64,000 bases of DNA from DASZBX01 sp035943635 (GCA_035943635.1 DASZBX010000126.1:8784-72783), one strand, 5' to 3'; counted from the first letter of the stretch, positions 52,909 to 61,860 are shown. Notes: generated by a model not told the origin, from the letters alone. Numbers and translations: made by a program.

Positions 52909-54036
52909 ATGATGCGAATCAGGCGTCCCGGCAGCATCGCGGCGAGTGCGGTCGCGGTCCTGTGCGTGCTCTCGGCGTGCAGCAGCCCGAGCACGCCGAG
53001 CAGCTCGAACGCGGCCGTGCCGGGCGCGTCCGGCTCGTCGGCGGGGTCGGCCTCGGCCACTGACGCCGGCCCGGCTCCGGGTGCGTCGTCGGCAGCGGCG
53101 TCGGCGACTGCCAGTGCGACGGCGTCGGCATCCCCCTCAGCGGCGGCCTCGTCGTCCCCGCCGAGCGCGGCCTGCTCGATCTTCCCGGCGAACAACATCT
53201 GGCACGCCGACATCGCCAAGCTGCCGGCGAGCAGCCACTCCGCGGGCTACGTCGCGGCGATCGGCGCGAGCGGCCATCTGCACCCGGATTTCGGTTCCGG
53301 CCTGATCGACGGCGAGCCGTTCGGCATTCCGGTCACGACCGTCACGAAGCCGATCCCGGCCGTGCACGTGCGCTTCGACTATGCCGACGAGAGTGACTCA
53401 GGGCCCTACCTGATCCCGTCCTCGGCGCTGGTGGAGAACGGCTCGTCCAGCACCGGCGACCGGCACGTCATCGTGTACGACCAGAGCGACTGCGAGTCAT
53501 ACGAGCTCTGGGATGCCACCCGGCTCCAGGACGGCTCGTGGACCGCCGGGTCCGGGGCCGTGTTCAACCTGCGCTCGAACCAGTTGCGCCCGCAGGGGTG
53601 GACCTCCGCGGACGCCGCGGGCCTGTCCGTGCTCGCGGGCCTGGTGCAGTACGACGAGGTGGCCTCCGGGCACATCGACCACGCGATCCGGATCACCGTC
53701 CCGGCCACGGACGCCGCCTATCTCTGGCCGGCCCGGCACGACGCGGGCAAGCCGGACGGTTCGCTGCCGCCGATGGGCCTGCGGCTGCGGCTGAAGGCCG
53801 ACGTGAACATCAGTGGCCTGCCGTACCAGGCGCGGGTGATCGCGCAGGCGCTCCAGACCTATGGCGCGATCGTCGCCGACAACGGGTCGGCCTGGTACAT
53901 CGGCGGGACCCAGGACTCGCGCTGGGACAACGACCAACTCAGTGCGCTCAAACAGTTTACCGGGTCGGACTTCGAGGCCGTGGACACCTCTTCGCTGGAG
54001 GTCTCGGGCAACTCCGGTCAGGCGGCAGGGGACTGA
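52909..54036 (+). CDS. Lipoprotein of unknown function
   Basis: 375 aa. The signal ends in the lipobox VLSAC, and about 65 Ser/Ala/Pro/Thr-rich linker residues follow. The globular part begins at CSIFPANNIWHADI and includes HLHPDFGSG, VRFDYADESDSG, DCESYELWDA and RWDNDQLSALKQF near the end. I have seen similar actinobacterial and plant-cell-wall-associated hypothetical proteins, but no function is known to me. ATG 52912 is an alternative start. Its 3' end overlaps the convergent YcxB-like gene by 19 bp. Confidence 0.7.
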   Translation: MMRIRRPGSIAASAVAVLCVLSACSSPSTPSSSNAAVPGASGSSAGSASATDAGPAPGASSAAASATASATASASPSAAASSSPPSAACSIFPANNIWHADIAKLPASSHSAGYVAAIGASGHLHPDFGSGLIDGEPFGIPVTTVTKPIPAVHVRFDYADESDSGPYLIPSSALVENGSSSTGDRHVIVYDQSDCESYELWDATRLQDGSWTAGSGAVFNLRSNQLRPQGWTSADAAGLSVLAGLVQYDEVASGHIDHAIRITVPATDAAYLWPARHDAGKPDGSLPPMGLRLRLKADVNISGLPYQARVIAQALQTYGAIVADNGSAWYIGGTQDSRWDNDQLSALKQFTGSDFEAVDTSSLEVSGNSGQAAGD

Positions 54037-54434
54037 GACAGTGGCAGGTGCGGCAGGCCGCCGTTGCGGACCTTGTACTTGCCCTCGGCCTTGGCCCGCA
54101 GGAACGCGGTGACCTCCGGGATCCGGGCGGGCGGCACCGCGCCGGCCGGGATGACGCACAGGCCCGACGGGGCGAGCAGCAACACCCAGGCCTGCGGCCG
54201 TTCGTTGAACCGACGCACGCAGGACCAGGCGATCTGCTGCTCGGATCCGGCCACGGTGACCAGTACGCCCTCCTCGGTGAGCTCGACCGTGGTCGGCCCG
54301 GCCAGTCTGGTCGCCATCTGGGCCATCTGGTTCGCGGTCATGCGCTTCATCAGCCGATTGAGCGGGTTGGAGCCGTCGGGCTCGAGTATCTGGACGGCTT
54401 GCTCGGGGGTGAGGTCGTATTCGATCGTGATCAT
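54018..54434 (-). CDS. YcxB-like domain protein
   Basis: 138 aa. It begins MITIEYDLTPEQAVQ and ends with the YcxB-type beta-rich C-terminus (WSCVRRFNERPQAWVLLL, then GAVPPARIPEVTAFLRA). Usual YcxB proteins carry two membrane helices before this domain; here that part is short and not hydrophobic (MTANQMAQMATRL), so it is a soluble variant. Function unknown. Confidence 0.65.
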   Translation of the reverse strand: MITIEYDLTPEQAVQILEPDGSNPLNRLMKRMTANQMAQMATRLAGPTTVELTEEGVLVTVAGSEQQIAWSCVRRFNERPQAWVLLLAPSGLCVIPAGAVPPARIPEVTAFLRAKAEGKYKVRNGGLPHLPLSQSPAA

Positions 54435-54602
54435 CGTGTGGGCTCCCGTTACCTGCGTGTTTTCGAGCGTGATCCGGCTCGCGACGAGAGTAACAGGGCG
54501 CAGACCGCTGCCCGGCGGCCGGGCTGGTCGGCAGTTCGCCGGCAGCCGACCCGCAACCAGCGGCGGCCGCCCGCCTTCGGGGAGGCGGACACAGTCGTGT
54601 TC

Positions 54603-55538
54603 CTACATCCGCTGCGCCCACTCCGGCACCCAGGTCGAGGCGGCGCCCGTCTCGTGGCCGGCAATAGAGAATTCGCGCAGTAAAGCGAGTGCGGGATGGC
54701 GGTTGTCGCTGCGCCAGATCAGCGAGTGCGGGTAGACCGGTGTCGGGTCGCGCAGGGCGATCCGGCGCAGGTCGTAGTCGGCCGGCCACAGCAGCCGGGT
54801 GTTCGCGCCGACCAGGGTCGCCAGGGTCGGGGATCCGGCGATCGCGTCCAGCAGCGGGTCGGTGGTGAAGTCGGGGTCGACCGGGTCGACGGTGAACCCG
54901 AACGCGGCGGCCAGGTCGGCGTAGAACGCGGCCCACTCGGTCCCCGGCACGATCCCGGGCATCCAGATCCGGCGCCCGGCCAGCTCGGCCGGCGTGACCG
55001 AGGCCCGGGCGGCGAACTCGTGCGCCGGACCGGTCAGCAACTCGATCGGCTCGTCGAAGACCCGCGCCGTCTCGACGCCCGCGGGCAGCTGCGGCGCGGG
55101 AACGATGACCGCGCGGATCGCCGCGTCGAGCGTGCCGGACCGGACCGCGGCGATCGCGGCGTCGAGGTCGAGCAGATGGGTCACCACGTCGAGCTCGGCC
55201 TCCGGGTGCGCGCGGTGGAACTCGCGCAGCAGGTGGGCCGGTCCGAGTCGGCGGCCGATCACGTCCACGCACAGGGCGCGCCGCCCCGGGCGCACGCTGG
55301 CCGCCGCCTGCTCCGCGGCCCGCAGCAGCTCGCGGGCGGGCGGCAGGAACGCCTGGCCGTCCAGGGTGAGCCGGGCCCCGCGCGCGGTGCGGGCGAACAG
55401 CCGCACGCCCAGGTCCTTCTCCAGCGCCGCGATCCTTTTGGAGACCGCCTGCTGGGTCACCGCGAGGTCCCCGGCGGCCTCCTGGAACCGCCCGGCATCC
55501 GCGACGGCGACGAAGGTACGCACGGCATCCAGATCCAT
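54603..55538 (-). CDS. LysR-family transcriptional regulator
   Basis: 311 aa from ATG 55538. The helix-turn-helix reads AVRTFVAVADAGRFQEAAGD, then TQQAVSKRIAALEKDLGVRL. The effector domain contains LDLDAAIAAVRSGTLDAAI and ends in NRHPALALLREF. It is divergent from an MFS gene, which it may control. A MITE-like repeat has been inserted in the gap between the two, 12 bp upstream of this start. The open frame extends 53 codons further into the repeat, but that part is not LysR. Confidence 0.9.
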   Translation of the reverse strand: MDLDAVRTFVAVADAGRFQEAAGDLAVTQQAVSKRIAALEKDLGVRLFARTARGARLTLDGQAFLPPARELLRAAEQAAASVRPGRRALCVDVIGRRLGPAHLLREFHRAHPEAELDVVTHLLDLDAAIAAVRSGTLDAAIRAVIVPAPQLPAGVETARVFDEPIELLTGPAHEFAARASVTPAELAGRRIWMPGIVPGTEWAAFYADLAAAFGFTVDPVDPDFTTDPLLDAIAGSPTLATLVGANTRLLWPADYDLRRIALRDPTPVYPHSLIWRSDNRHPALALLREFSIAGHETGAASTWVPEWAQRM

Positions 55539-55549
55539 GCCGCCAGACC

Positions 55550-55766
55550 CTAGCCGAGTTGTTCCGAATTCTGGCGCGGCGAAACGGCTGATCGGCGGCG
55601 CCTGGCCGCACGCCGCGGCCAACCACAGACGACAAAGTATGCGGTTGACCGCGGCGCACGCCCAGCCACCGCCGCTGAGCCGTTTCGCCGTGCCCACTCA
55701 CCCGGCAGGTCAGCGCGCTTACCAGCAACTCGGCTCAGGCGCCAGAATTCGGAACAACTCGTCTAG
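55550..55766. repeat. MITE-like hairpin element with 23-bp inverted ends
   Basis: 55555-55577 (CGAGTTGTTCCG...) and 55739-55761 are exact 23-bp reverse complements. CTAG stands on each outer side (55550-55553 and 55763-55766), as a 4-bp target duplication would. Inside is a second inverted pair (GGCGAAACGGCT near 55578 and its complement near 55689), so the whole element folds. No coding capacity. The core, with CACAGACGAC at 55624 and AGTATG at 55636, recurs at 63.9 kb, so it is a dispersed family. Confidence 0.75.
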
Positions 55767-55861
55767 CCGGTGATCGGCCGCCGGAGCTACAACGCCCGGT
55801 TGTGGCTCGCGGCGCCCGGGTTGTTGGCTTCGCCGCCGGGTCACCTGCTTGGATCTCAGCC

Positions 55862-57130
55862 ATGGCGACGGGTGTGGTGGACAGTGTGGCGGCGCGGCGG
55901 CAGACGCTGGGCCGGCAGTTCGGCTGGCTGTGGGCGGCTTACGGGGTCAGCACGTTCGGCACGTGGCTCGCGTTCGACGCGTTCTCCCTGATCGCGATCC
56001 TCGTGCTGCACGCCAGCCCCGGCGCGGTCTCGGCGCTGTCCGCGACCGGACTGGCGGTCGGCGCGGTGGCGGCGGTGCCGCTCGGCCCGTGGATGGAGTT
56101 CCGGCGCAAGCGGCCGGTGATGATCGCGATGGACCTGGTCCGGTTCGCCGCCATGATGAGCATCCCGGTCACGTTCGCGCTCGGCTGGCTGAGTTTTGCG
56201 CAGCTGCTGGTCGCGTCGGTGATCGTGGCCACGGCCGACATCACGTTCACGGCGGCCAGCGGAGCGTGCCTGAAATCGCTCGTGCAGGCGCCGGACCTGC
56301 TGGTGGCGAACGGCCGGTTCGAGTCCACGAGCTGGACCTCGACCATGCTCGGCCCGCCGATCGGCGGCGCCCTGATCGGGATGTTCGGCCCGGCGACGAC
56401 CGTGCTGGCCAACGCGATCAGCTTCCTGCTCTCGGCATTGGGCATCCGCGCGATCGGCGGCGAGGAGACCCAGCCGCAGCGGCCCACCCGAGCCGACGAC
56501 GGCACGCCGCAGCCTAGGTTCGGCGGCCTGCTCGAAGGCTGGCGGTACATCCTGACCCACCCGGTGCTGCGCCGGTTTTTCTTCAACTCCACGTCGACCA
56601 GCAGCCTGATCATGGCGCCGATGCCGCTGCTCGCCGTGCTGATGCTCGGCCGGCTCGGATTCCCGCCCTGGCAGTACGGCCTGGCGTTCGCGGCGCCGTG
56701 CATCGGCGGGCTCGTCGGCTCGCGGATGAGCCGTCGGCTGGTCGCCCGGTATGGTCGGCACAGGGTCATGCTCACGGCTGGTACGCTGCGCGCCTGGTGG
56801 TCGGTCGGGTTGGCGTTCATCCGGCCTGGTGTTGCCGGATTGGTGCTGGTCATTGTGATCGAGCTGGGCCTGCTCACGTGCATGGGCGTGTTCAATCCCG
56901 TATACGCCACCTACCGGCTCGAACAAACCGCGCCGGATCGGGTCGCGCGGACGCTGTCGGCGTGGTCGGTCACCAGCAAGCTGACCGTCGCGGCCACGAC
57001 CGCGCTGTGGGGTTTGCTGGCCAGCGTCACCACGCCACGTACCGCCATCGCGATCGCCGGGATTCTGCTCCTGGCGACCCCGCTGCTGCTGCCACGGCGC
57101 AAAGACGACGACCTTGTAGGGTCGCACTGA
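55862..57130 (+). CDS. MFS transporter (DHA3/enterobactin-exporter-like)
   Basis: 422 aa from ATG 55862. About 12 helices, with FRRKRPVMIAMDLVRF as the motif A loop, the mid-protein AASGACLKSLVQAPDLLVANGRFES, and RRLVARYGRHRVML in the second half. The text resembles the MFS_3 group of drug or siderophore exporters. It is divergent from the LysR gene; the MITE-like repeat lies in its upstream region and may change its promoter. Substrate unknown. Confidence 0.85.
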   Translation: MATGVVDSVAARRQTLGRQFGWLWAAYGVSTFGTWLAFDAFSLIAILVLHASPGAVSALSATGLAVGAVAAVPLGPWMEFRRKRPVMIAMDLVRFAAMMSIPVTFALGWLSFAQLLVASVIVATADITFTAASGACLKSLVQAPDLLVANGRFESTSWTSTMLGPPIGGALIGMFGPATTVLANAISFLLSALGIRAIGGEETQPQRPTRADDGTPQPRFGGLLEGWRYILTHPVLRRFFFNSTSTSSLIMAPMPLLAVLMLGRLGFPPWQYGLAFAAPCIGGLVGSRMSRRLVARYGRHRVMLTAGTLRAWWSVGLAFIRPGVAGLVLVIVIELGLLTCMGVFNPVYATYRLEQTAPDRVARTLSAWSVTSKLTVAATTALWGLLASVTTPRTAIAIAGILLLATPLLLPRRKDDDLVGSH

Positions 57131-57168
57131 CAACGATCTTGTCGGTCGTGGCGGGTAGATTCCGGAGC

Positions 57169-58107
57169 ATGATCCAGCGCCTAGAACTCACCGGCCCTCG
57201 CAACCGAATACGGTCTGTTGCCTGCGCCGACATCGAGGGGCGCGGGCATGCTGTGGCGTCGGATGACGACGGCCTGGTGTGGGTCTGGGATCTGACCGAC
57301 GGGTCCAAGCGTCACACCTTGAACGTGTACAGCCAACCGATCTGCGCGGTGGCGTGCGTGGAGGTGGACGGCCGCCCGCATGCGGTGACCGGCGGCAGCG
57401 ACCGGTCGGTGCGGCTGTGGGACCTGACGGACGGGTCCGACCGCGCGTTCTTCAGCGGGCACATTGCCGAGGTGGGAGCGGTGGCCTGCACGCAGATCGA
57501 CGGCCGGGCCTATGCGGTGAGCGGAGGGGAGGACGGGCGGATCTTCTTGTGGGACCTGGCGAATGAGACCAAGCACCTACTGAACGGCGAGTATGACTAC
57601 ATGGGCACGGAGTCCATCGCGTGCACGATGATCGACGGGCGGCCGCACGCCGTGATCGGCGGCCGCCGGATGATGCAGGTGTGGGACCTGGCGGCCGGTT
57701 CGCGCCGAGCCAAGCTGAGCACCCCTTCCAAGTACACCGAGTCGGTGGTGTGCCTGGAGATCGATGGGCGCCCGCATGCCGTCTCGGTGGGTAATGACGG
57801 CAAGGGCCGGATGTGGAATCTGGCCACCGGTTTCAGGCGCGGCGAGCTGATCGGCCACGACGGACCGGCGCATTCGGTGGCGTGCGCGCAGATCGAGGGG
57901 AATCAGTACGCTGTGACGACCGGCCGGGACGAGTCGGTGCGTCTCTGGGATCTGCGAGGCAAGAGCCAAGTCGCCCTCCTGATGCAGGCCCCGCGCCGGA
58001 CCTACCATGCAGCGGTCGTCCACGGTGATGACCTTCTCCTCGCCAGCTGGTCGCAGATCCGGGTCTTCACCCTCGATGCCGACTGGCTGGGTACATTGTC
58101 GGAATGA
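57169..58107 (+). CDS. WD40-repeat protein
   Basis: 312 aa from ATG 57169 with CCGGAG upstream. Six to seven repeats of about 43 residues follow the pattern VACxxIDGRPHAVSGG...VRLWDL. In each, WD stands at the repeat end (VWDLTDGS, LWDLTDGS, LWDLANET, VWDLAAGS, LWDLRGKS). This is one beta-propeller without kinase or other attached domain. It probably serves as a protein-interaction platform. Its stop overlaps the Nudix start (ATGA), so the two are co-translated. Confidence 0.88.
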   Translation: MIQRLELTGPRNRIRSVACADIEGRGHAVASDDDGLVWVWDLTDGSKRHTLNVYSQPICAVACVEVDGRPHAVTGGSDRSVRLWDLTDGSDRAFFSGHIAEVGAVACTQIDGRAYAVSGGEDGRIFLWDLANETKHLLNGEYDYMGTESIACTMIDGRPHAVIGGRRMMQVWDLAAGSRRAKLSTPSKYTESVVCLEIDGRPHAVSVGNDGKGRMWNLATGFRRGELIGHDGPAHSVACAQIEGNQYAVTTGRDESVRLWDLRGKSQVALLMQAPRRTYHAAVVHGDDLLLASWSQIRVFTLDADWLGTLSE

Positions 58108-58574
58108 GCCTGCGACTGGCGACGTACGCCGTGTGCATCGAGGCCGGCCGGGTGCTGGTCGCCCGCTGCGTGTCCCCGACCGGCGAGAGCACCTGGACCC
58201 TCCCGGGCGGCGGGGTGGAACAGGGCGAGGACCCGTTCGACGCGGTGATCCGCGAGGTCGCCGAGGAGACCGGCTGCACTGCGGTGGTCGAACGCCTGCT
58301 CGGTGTCGACTCCCGCGTCATCCCGGCCGCCGACCGCGCACCCGGCTACCCCGACCACCAGAACGTCGGCATCTTCTACCAGGTCAGGATCACCGGCGGC
58401 GAACTGCGCCCCGAACCGAACGGCCCCACCGCCGAATCGGTCTGGACCCCGATCCCCGAGATAGCCGGCCTGCGTCGATCGTCACTCGTCGACATCGGCC
58501 TCGCCCTCGCGCAGACCGCGCCGCCGACCGGGCATGTCGGCCCCGTCCCGGTCGGCGGGCTGATCCAGCACTGA
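58104..58574 (+). CDS. Nudix hydrolase
   Basis: 156 aa. The Nudix box GGGVEQGEDPFDAVIREVAEETG is complete (Gx5Ex7REUxEExGU) at about residues 34-56. Members hydrolyse nucleoside diphosphates linked to another group; the substrate cannot be read here. It is coupled to the WD40 gene, an uncommon pairing. Confidence 0.92.
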   Translation: MSLRLATYAVCIEAGRVLVARCVSPTGESTWTLPGGGVEQGEDPFDAVIREVAEETGCTAVVERLLGVDSRVIPAADRAPGYPDHQNVGIFYQVRITGGELRPEPNGPTAESVWTPIPEIAGLRRSSLVDIGLALAQTAPPTGHVGPVPVGGLIQH

Positions 58575-58593
58575 GCGGTCGGCGCGCGGCATC

Positions 58594-58992
58594 TCATCTG
58601 CGGGATGATTTGGCCATTTGTTTCGCCACCCGGGCCTGATGGCGCATTGCCCGCTCAGCAGTCTTGGCCGGAAGCACACTGTGCAGCCGATCTACGTAGA
58701 GAACCTCACCACCCGTGTGAGTGCCCGGCGGAAGCCAGATATGACAATCCACCAGTACCCATGTGCCGGGCGTCGGGCGAAAGTACGGCCACCAGGTATC
58801 GCGACTACCCGCCTGCGCACCGAAATACGCGATTGCCTTTGTTCCGCGCTGTGCCTGTTGATACACGTGCCCGATTCGACCGAGAGCAGTGGTGGTGTGA
58901 TCGCGGTCGTGCGAGATGGCAGCGTTGGCATACTGGGCTACCCACTGCCAAGCCTCCCAGGCTTGTGTATCCGCCGCTTTCCGCCCGAACAA
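58594..58992 (-). CDS. Hypothetical protein
   Basis: 132 aa from TTG 58992, with GGGGAGG 7 bp upstream. It contains VLVDCHIWLPPGTHTGGEVL and YVDRLHSVLPAKTAER, ending in a basic helix (RHQARVAKQMAKSSRR). No family recognised. Convergent with the Nudix gene, 19 bp between stops. Opposite-strand frames in the same place show no ribosome site. Confidence 0.5.
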   Translation of the reverse strand: MFGRKAADTQAWEAWQWVAQYANAAISHDRDHTTTALGRIGHVYQQAQRGTKAIAYFGAQAGSRDTWWPYFRPTPGTWVLVDCHIWLPPGTHTGGEVLYVDRLHSVLPAKTAERAMRHQARVAKQMAKSSRR

Positions 58993-59544
58993 TATGCCTC
59001 CCCATGCAGCGCGGCCATCAATTCAGCCCAACTGGTCCTTTGCGCCATTCACTATACAAGTCAGACCAGTTCCCACTGAGACATTCCCGGCCACCCTTCT
59101 CCAGCCTTGTTCCAACCGCAACCACGGGCAGGTAAGAACGCCGGGACGGTTGGCACCGGTGGTCGCTCCTGGGGGACGCCGGGGTGACTGCGCTGGAAAC
59201 GCCGGTAGGCATCCCTGCCTACGGGCCGCCACGTGATTCCACCCATGCCGAACACGCCCAGCCAAAACCGTGCTGCGCTGCCGGGACAGACGAGCCCGCA
59301 ACAACCCCGCGGCTACTCACCGCCCAAATACTCCTCGTCCAACTACTCCCCGCTCACACTCTCAGCCTAACCACGCCCCCACCCCCAGCCTGACCCTGTT
59401 ACTCCCAGGATCGGCGGGGTACTGCCTGAATCGTGGCCGAGCGGGCATCGTGGAGAGCGTGCAGCGCTGCGCCTCTCGGGGCGCTGGCCGGCCGCACGGC
59501 CCGGGACCGACCCGGGCTTCGTTGGCAAGGAAAGACGGTTTCAC
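58993..59544. other. Intergenic region, no gene recognised
   Basis: About 550 bp before the aldo-keto reductase. Short frames on both strands are present but lack ribosome sites and family features. The minus-strand text WSDLYSEWRKG near 59030-59060 could be a remnant of coding sequence upstream of the hypothetical gene; it is too short to judge. GGAAAG before ATG 59545 is the reductase ribosome site. Confidence 0.35.
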
Positions 59545-60414
59545 ATGACGTCCAGCACGCTCCCCGGCGGTACGTTCACCCTGGCCGAAGACCTGACGGT
59601 CACCCGAACAGGCTACGGCGCGATGCAGCTCGCGGGCCCTGGCGTGTTCGGTCCCCCGAAGGATCGGGCGGCTGCGGTGGCCGTGCTGCGCGAAGCCGTA
59701 GACCTGGGGATCACCCACATCGACACCAGCGACTTCTACGGCCCGCACGTCACGAACCAGATCATCAAGGAGGCGCTGCACCCCTACCCGGCCGACCTGC
59801 GGATCGTGACCAAGGTCGGGTCCCGGCGCACCGACACCGGCGAGTGGGTGCACGCGCGTACGCCGGAGGAACTGCGGCAGGCGGTGCACGACAACCTGCG
59901 CAACCTCGGCTTGGACGCGCTGGACGTGGTGAACCTGCGGGTAGGCGGCATGGACGTGCCCGAGCCGGGTTCGCTCGCGGAGCAGTTCGAGGCGCTTGCC
60001 GCGTTGCAGCAGGATGGGCTGATCAAGCATCTCGGGGTCAGCACCGTGGACGCGGAGCAGATCGCCGAAGCGCAGTCGATCGCGCCGGTCGTCTGTGTGC
60101 AGAACTTCTACAACATCGCCAACCGGCGCGACGACGCACTCATCGACTCGCTCGCCGAGCAGGGGATCGCTTACGTGCCGTACTTCCCGCTCGGTGGCTT
60201 CTCGCCGCTGCAGTCCGGCACGCTGGGCGCCGTCGCGGCCCGGCTGGGCGCCACGCCAATGGCCGTGGCGCTGGCGTGGCTGCTGCACCGGTCCGCGAAC
60301 ATCCTGCTCATCCCCGGCACCTCGTCGGTCGCGCACCTGCGGGAGAACGTCAGCGGCGCCGGGCTGGCCCTCACGAAGGAGGACCTGGCGGAGCTGGACG
60401 CCATCGGGGTCTGA
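59545..60414 (+). CDS. Aldo/keto reductase
   Basis: 289 aa, (beta/alpha)8 NADPH enzyme. The catalytic tetrad regions are THIDTSDFYGPHV (Asp, Tyr), RIVTKVGS (Lys) and the VVNLRVGG strand, where many relatives have His. RTGYGAMQLAGPGVFG opens the barrel and LIPGTSSVAHLRENVSGA is the cofactor phosphate loop. It reduces aldehydes or ketones; the substrate is unknown. It is convergent with the SnoaL-like gene. Confidence 0.9.
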   Translation: MTSSTLPGGTFTLAEDLTVTRTGYGAMQLAGPGVFGPPKDRAAAVAVLREAVDLGITHIDTSDFYGPHVTNQIIKEALHPYPADLRIVTKVGSRRTDTGEWVHARTPEELRQAVHDNLRNLGLDALDVVNLRVGGMDVPEPGSLAEQFEALAALQQDGLIKHLGVSTVDAEQIAEAQSIAPVVCVQNFYNIANRRDDALIDSLAEQGIAYVPYFPLGGFSPLQSGTLGAVAARLGATPMAVALAWLLHRSANILLIPGTSSVAHLRENVSGAGLALTKEDLAELDAIGV

Positions 60415-60439
60415 GCAACGGCGATCGGTCTACCGGCGG

Positions 60440-60865
60440 TCAGCCCGCGAGGGGCAGCACGGTGACGTGGTAGTCCTCCTGGATCAGGCCGTCCTCGGCC
60501 AGCAGGAGCACGACCCTGGCGGCCCAGGCCGGTTCGCCCGGCCAGCCGCTGTCCGCGGGGAGGAGTTGGATGGTGAACGTGGCGGCGTCGCGGCGGTAGG
60601 CCGCGTCGTCGGCGCGGGTCACGGCGAACTTCCCGCTCTCCACGAACGCCTGGTAAGCCTCGGTGACCCTGGCGTCGAGGGCCTCGTGCCCGCGGAACTG
60701 CACGTTCTCCACGAACTCGACGCCGTCGCCCGCCCACAGGCCCTCTACCGCGCGGCGCCGGGCGTCGGGGTCGGGCTCGCTCCAGACGGCGACGTAGCGC
60801 TCGATGATCGAATCCAGGTCTGCGGGCGTCAGCGCCGACTCGGCAGCGGTGTTCTTGGTCTGCAT
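60440..60865 (-). CDS. SnoaL-like (NTF2 fold) protein
   Basis: 141 aa from ATG 60865. The NTF2-like cone is indicated by IIERYVAVWSEPDPDARRRAVEGLWAGD at the start, FRGHEALDARVTEAYQAFV, and IQEDYHVTVLPL at the end. Such proteins bind small hydrophobic ligands or isomerise polyketides. It is divergent from the MerR/GyrI-like regulator, whose promoter-type spacing is present before it, so it is probably a target. Confidence 0.8.
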   Translation of the reverse strand: MQTKNTAAESALTPADLDSIIERYVAVWSEPDPDARRRAVEGLWAGDGVEFVENVQFRGHEALDARVTEAYQAFVESGKFAVTRADDAAYRRDAATFTIQLLPADSGWPGEPAWAARVVLLLAEDGLIQEDYHVTVLPLAG

Positions 60866-60906
60866 GGTGATTCCTCTTCTCTTCGGCCGGACTGGCCGTC
60901 GAGTCG

Positions 60907-60937
60907 AGGTTCGCCGCTCCCGGCGTGGCAGAGTCAA
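60907..60937 (-). promoter_or_regulatory. MerR-type promoter for the SnoaL-like gene (19-bp spacer)
   Basis: Read on the minus strand, TTGACT (60937-60932) and GAACCT (60912-60907) are separated by 19 bp, the overlong spacing that MerR regulators correct by twisting DNA. The spacer contains the partial dyad GCCG/CGGC. The -10 match is weak. Confidence 0.4.
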
Positions 60938-60981
60938 GCGAGCCCGCACAGGGAAACTCTCCCCTTATGGGAGGCCCCAGA

Positions 60982-61836
60982 ATGGACGGCATGACCGCGT
61001 ACCTGTCGATCGGCGACTTCTCCCGGGCCACGCACCTGTCCGTCAAAACGTTGCGGCACTATCACCAGATCGGGCTACTGGAGCCCGCCGACATCGACCC
61101 GGTCACCGGCTACCGGCGGTACTCGACCGACCAGTTGCCCACCGCGCAGGTCATCCGCCGCTTCCGGGCCCTGGACATGCCGTTGGAGGAGATCCAGGCG
61201 CTGCTGGACGCGCCGGACCTGACCGCGCGCAACGAACGGATCGCGTCCCACCTGAACCGGCTGGAGGGTGAACTCGCCCGTCAGCGCACGGTGGTCGAGT
61301 CGCTCCGGGACCTGCTGGCGCCGTCCGGGCCGGACGCGCCGGTCCGGATCGAGTTGCGCAGCGTCCCGGCGACCGCGGCGGCGGCGATCCGGGAGACCGT
61401 CGCCGCCCCGGATTCCGTGCCCTGGCTGCAGGGAGCGCTCGGCGAGCTGGACGCGACCCTGGAGGCGCAGGACGTGGCCGCGTCCGGGTCCGCGGGCGGG
61501 GTCTTCTCGGACGAGCTGTTCACCCGGCACCATGGAGCGACGACTGTGTTCGTGCCCTGCGCCGATTCGCTCCAGGCGGTCCGGCCGGTGGGACGGGTCG
61601 TCGGTCTGACGATCCCGGCCGCGGAGTTGGCCGTCCTCACGCATCAGGGGCCGCCGTCCGAAGTGGACCGGGCCTACGGAGCTCTGGCCGAGTATGTGGC
61701 CCGGCACGCGCTGGCCGTCGACGGCCCGATCCGTGAATACTACGTCGTCGGCCGGCGCGACACCCCGGATTCCTCCCGGTGGCGCACCGAGATCGGCTGG
61801 CCGGTCTTCCGGACCGGCGCCGCGGAGCGCAGGTAA
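60982..61836 (+). CDS. MerR-family regulator with GyrI-like effector domain
   Basis: 284 aa from ATG 60982, chosen because GGGAGG lies 8 bp upstream; ATG 60991 is possible. The winged helix (YLSIGDFSRATHLSVKTLRH, YHQIGLLEPADIDPVTGYRR) is followed by a coiled coil (NRLEGELARQRTVVESLRDL) and a GyrI/SOUL-type ligand domain (REYYVVGRRDTPDSSRWRTE, IGWPV). This is the BmrR-like layout for sensing lipophilic drugs. It is divergent from the SnoaL-like gene. Confidence 0.9.
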   Translation: MDGMTAYLSIGDFSRATHLSVKTLRHYHQIGLLEPADIDPVTGYRRYSTDQLPTAQVIRRFRALDMPLEEIQALLDAPDLTARNERIASHLNRLEGELARQRTVVESLRDLLAPSGPDAPVRIELRSVPATAAAAIRETVAAPDSVPWLQGALGELDATLEAQDVAASGSAGGVFSDELFTRHHGATTVFVPCADSLQAVRPVGRVVGLTIPAAELAVLTHQGPPSEVDRAYGALAEYVARHALAVDGPIREYYVVGRRDTPDSSRWRTEIGWPVFRTGAAERR

Positions 61837-61860
61837 ATCAGTTCGCTGTTACCGTGCGGC

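Noticed and set aside
58605..59135. A + strand gene opposite the hypothetical protein at 58.6-59.0 kb
   Set aside because: The minus-strand frame has a good GGGGAGG site and a plausible folded protein; the + frame has neither.
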